From the NCBI RefSeq assembly GCF_040549485.1, contig NZ_JBEPTK010000023.1, forward strand, positions 1-50,397: a stretch of DNA of 50,397 bases. Direction: 5' to 3'. Position 1 is the stretch's first letter, and every line of letters begins with the position of its first letter. The DNA comes from Constrictibacter sp. MBR-5. Its GTDB lineage: Bacteria; Pseudomonadota; Alphaproteobacteria; JAJUGE01. This document shows positions 50,308 to 50,397 of the stretch, one piece after another. The position numbers and the translations under genes are program-made. Below the pieces are notes generated by a model, which did no database searches, was not told the origin of the DNA, and saw nothing but the letters and a program-made list of their open reading frames with translations.

Positions 50308-50397
50308 AGCGTTTTCCGATCAATCTGCGTCATAGCCTGCTTTGGCGAAGTAATTCGCGCATTCGGCGGGCGAGTAGAGGTCGACGATGCGGCCGAT
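50305..50397 (-). mobile_element. IS630-type insertion sequence, one end (runs off the right edge)
   Basis: The element starts at a TA dinucleotide (50305-50306), the target favoured by IS630/Tc1-like elements. The tip AGAGCGTTTTCCGATCA follows (50306 onward). The minus strand then shows the C-terminus of a transposase. The other end lies outside the window. Confidence 0.6.
50320..50397 (-). CDS. IS630-family transposase, C-terminal fragment
   Basis: The visible 25 residues end in IVDLYSPAECANYFAKAGYD. SPAECANYFAKAGY matches the conserved end of many IS630-family transposases in alphaproteobacteria (pattern FSPQECANYFANAGY). The stop codon is the complement of 50320-50322, and the terminal inverted repeat lies directly beyond it. 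The catalytic DDE region is outside the window. Confidence 0.7.
   Translation of the reverse strand: MGRIVDLYSPAECANYFAKAGYDAD

Noticed and set aside
32500-50397. Direct repeat of the tRNA-Ser 3' end as a right attachment site
   Set aside because: No copy of the tRNA 3' sequence was seen to the right, so integration at this tRNA is suggested by position only.

Overview
The window reads as one GC-rich stretch of an alphaproteobacterial chromosome, and most of it is core genome. The evidence is a tuf/tRNA-Gly/tRNA-Tyr cluster, an LPS heptose epimerase and an Mla lipid-transport pair (so a Gram-negative envelope), an Irr-type iron box, MidA and NDUFS4-type complex I relatives, and an ArsR-methyltransferase regulator next to metF. 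Rhodospirillales or a neighbouring order is the best guess; species cannot be named from sequence alone.

Layout. 1-14.9 kb is housekeeping. It holds the tuf 5' end with two tRNA genes and rlmB, then dps under a probable Irr box. Next come an acyl-CoA dehydrogenase with two MaoC-like hydratase genes, a ybjN-like/proC pair and ubiK. The run hldD-lgt-midA-pgeF-lipoprotein follows, then prs, rplY, pth, ychF and a bfd-like ferredoxin. 15.2-19.9 kb is a complete branched-chain-amino-acid-type ABC importer (two ATPases, two permeases, binding protein). 20-32.4 kb holds a DUF2336-like gene, a LOG-family gene, ettA, mlaC-mlaA, a SahR-like regulator with metF, an outer-membrane barrel, two c-type cytochromes and a TPP enzyme.

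At 32.5 kb a tRNA-Ser(GGA) gene marks the start of an accessory region. A 103-codon fragment resembling the end of a large DUF499-type ATPase lies next to it. It is followed by an 11-kb phage tail module (33.3-44.3 kb): a G/GT-type pair overlapping at an A AAA AAC slippery site, a 1359-residue tape measure, a fibre, a hub-like and a tip-like protein, and a 906-residue tailspike. No capsid, terminase, integrase or lysis gene is visible, so this is a tail-only cassette: a tailocin-like particle or a prophage remnant.

44.3-50.4 kb looks like a stress or carbohydrate island of different texture. It has a small protein with an SFPASDPP motif, a frame-broken NDUFS4-like gene, an omega-subunit-like gene with compensating frame changes, a glycosyltransferase, an amylo-1,6-glucosidase-like hydrolase and a two-CBS protein. 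The window ends inside an IS630-type transposase that has cut off the 5' part of a minus-strand gene.

The most interesting signals are the slippery site plus headless tail cassette with two receptor-binding proteins sharing an anchor domain, the near-perfect iron box on dps, the 20-bp palindrome in front of the SahR-like/metF operon, and the decayed paralogs after the tail cluster. All family names come from reading the translations; no database search was possible.
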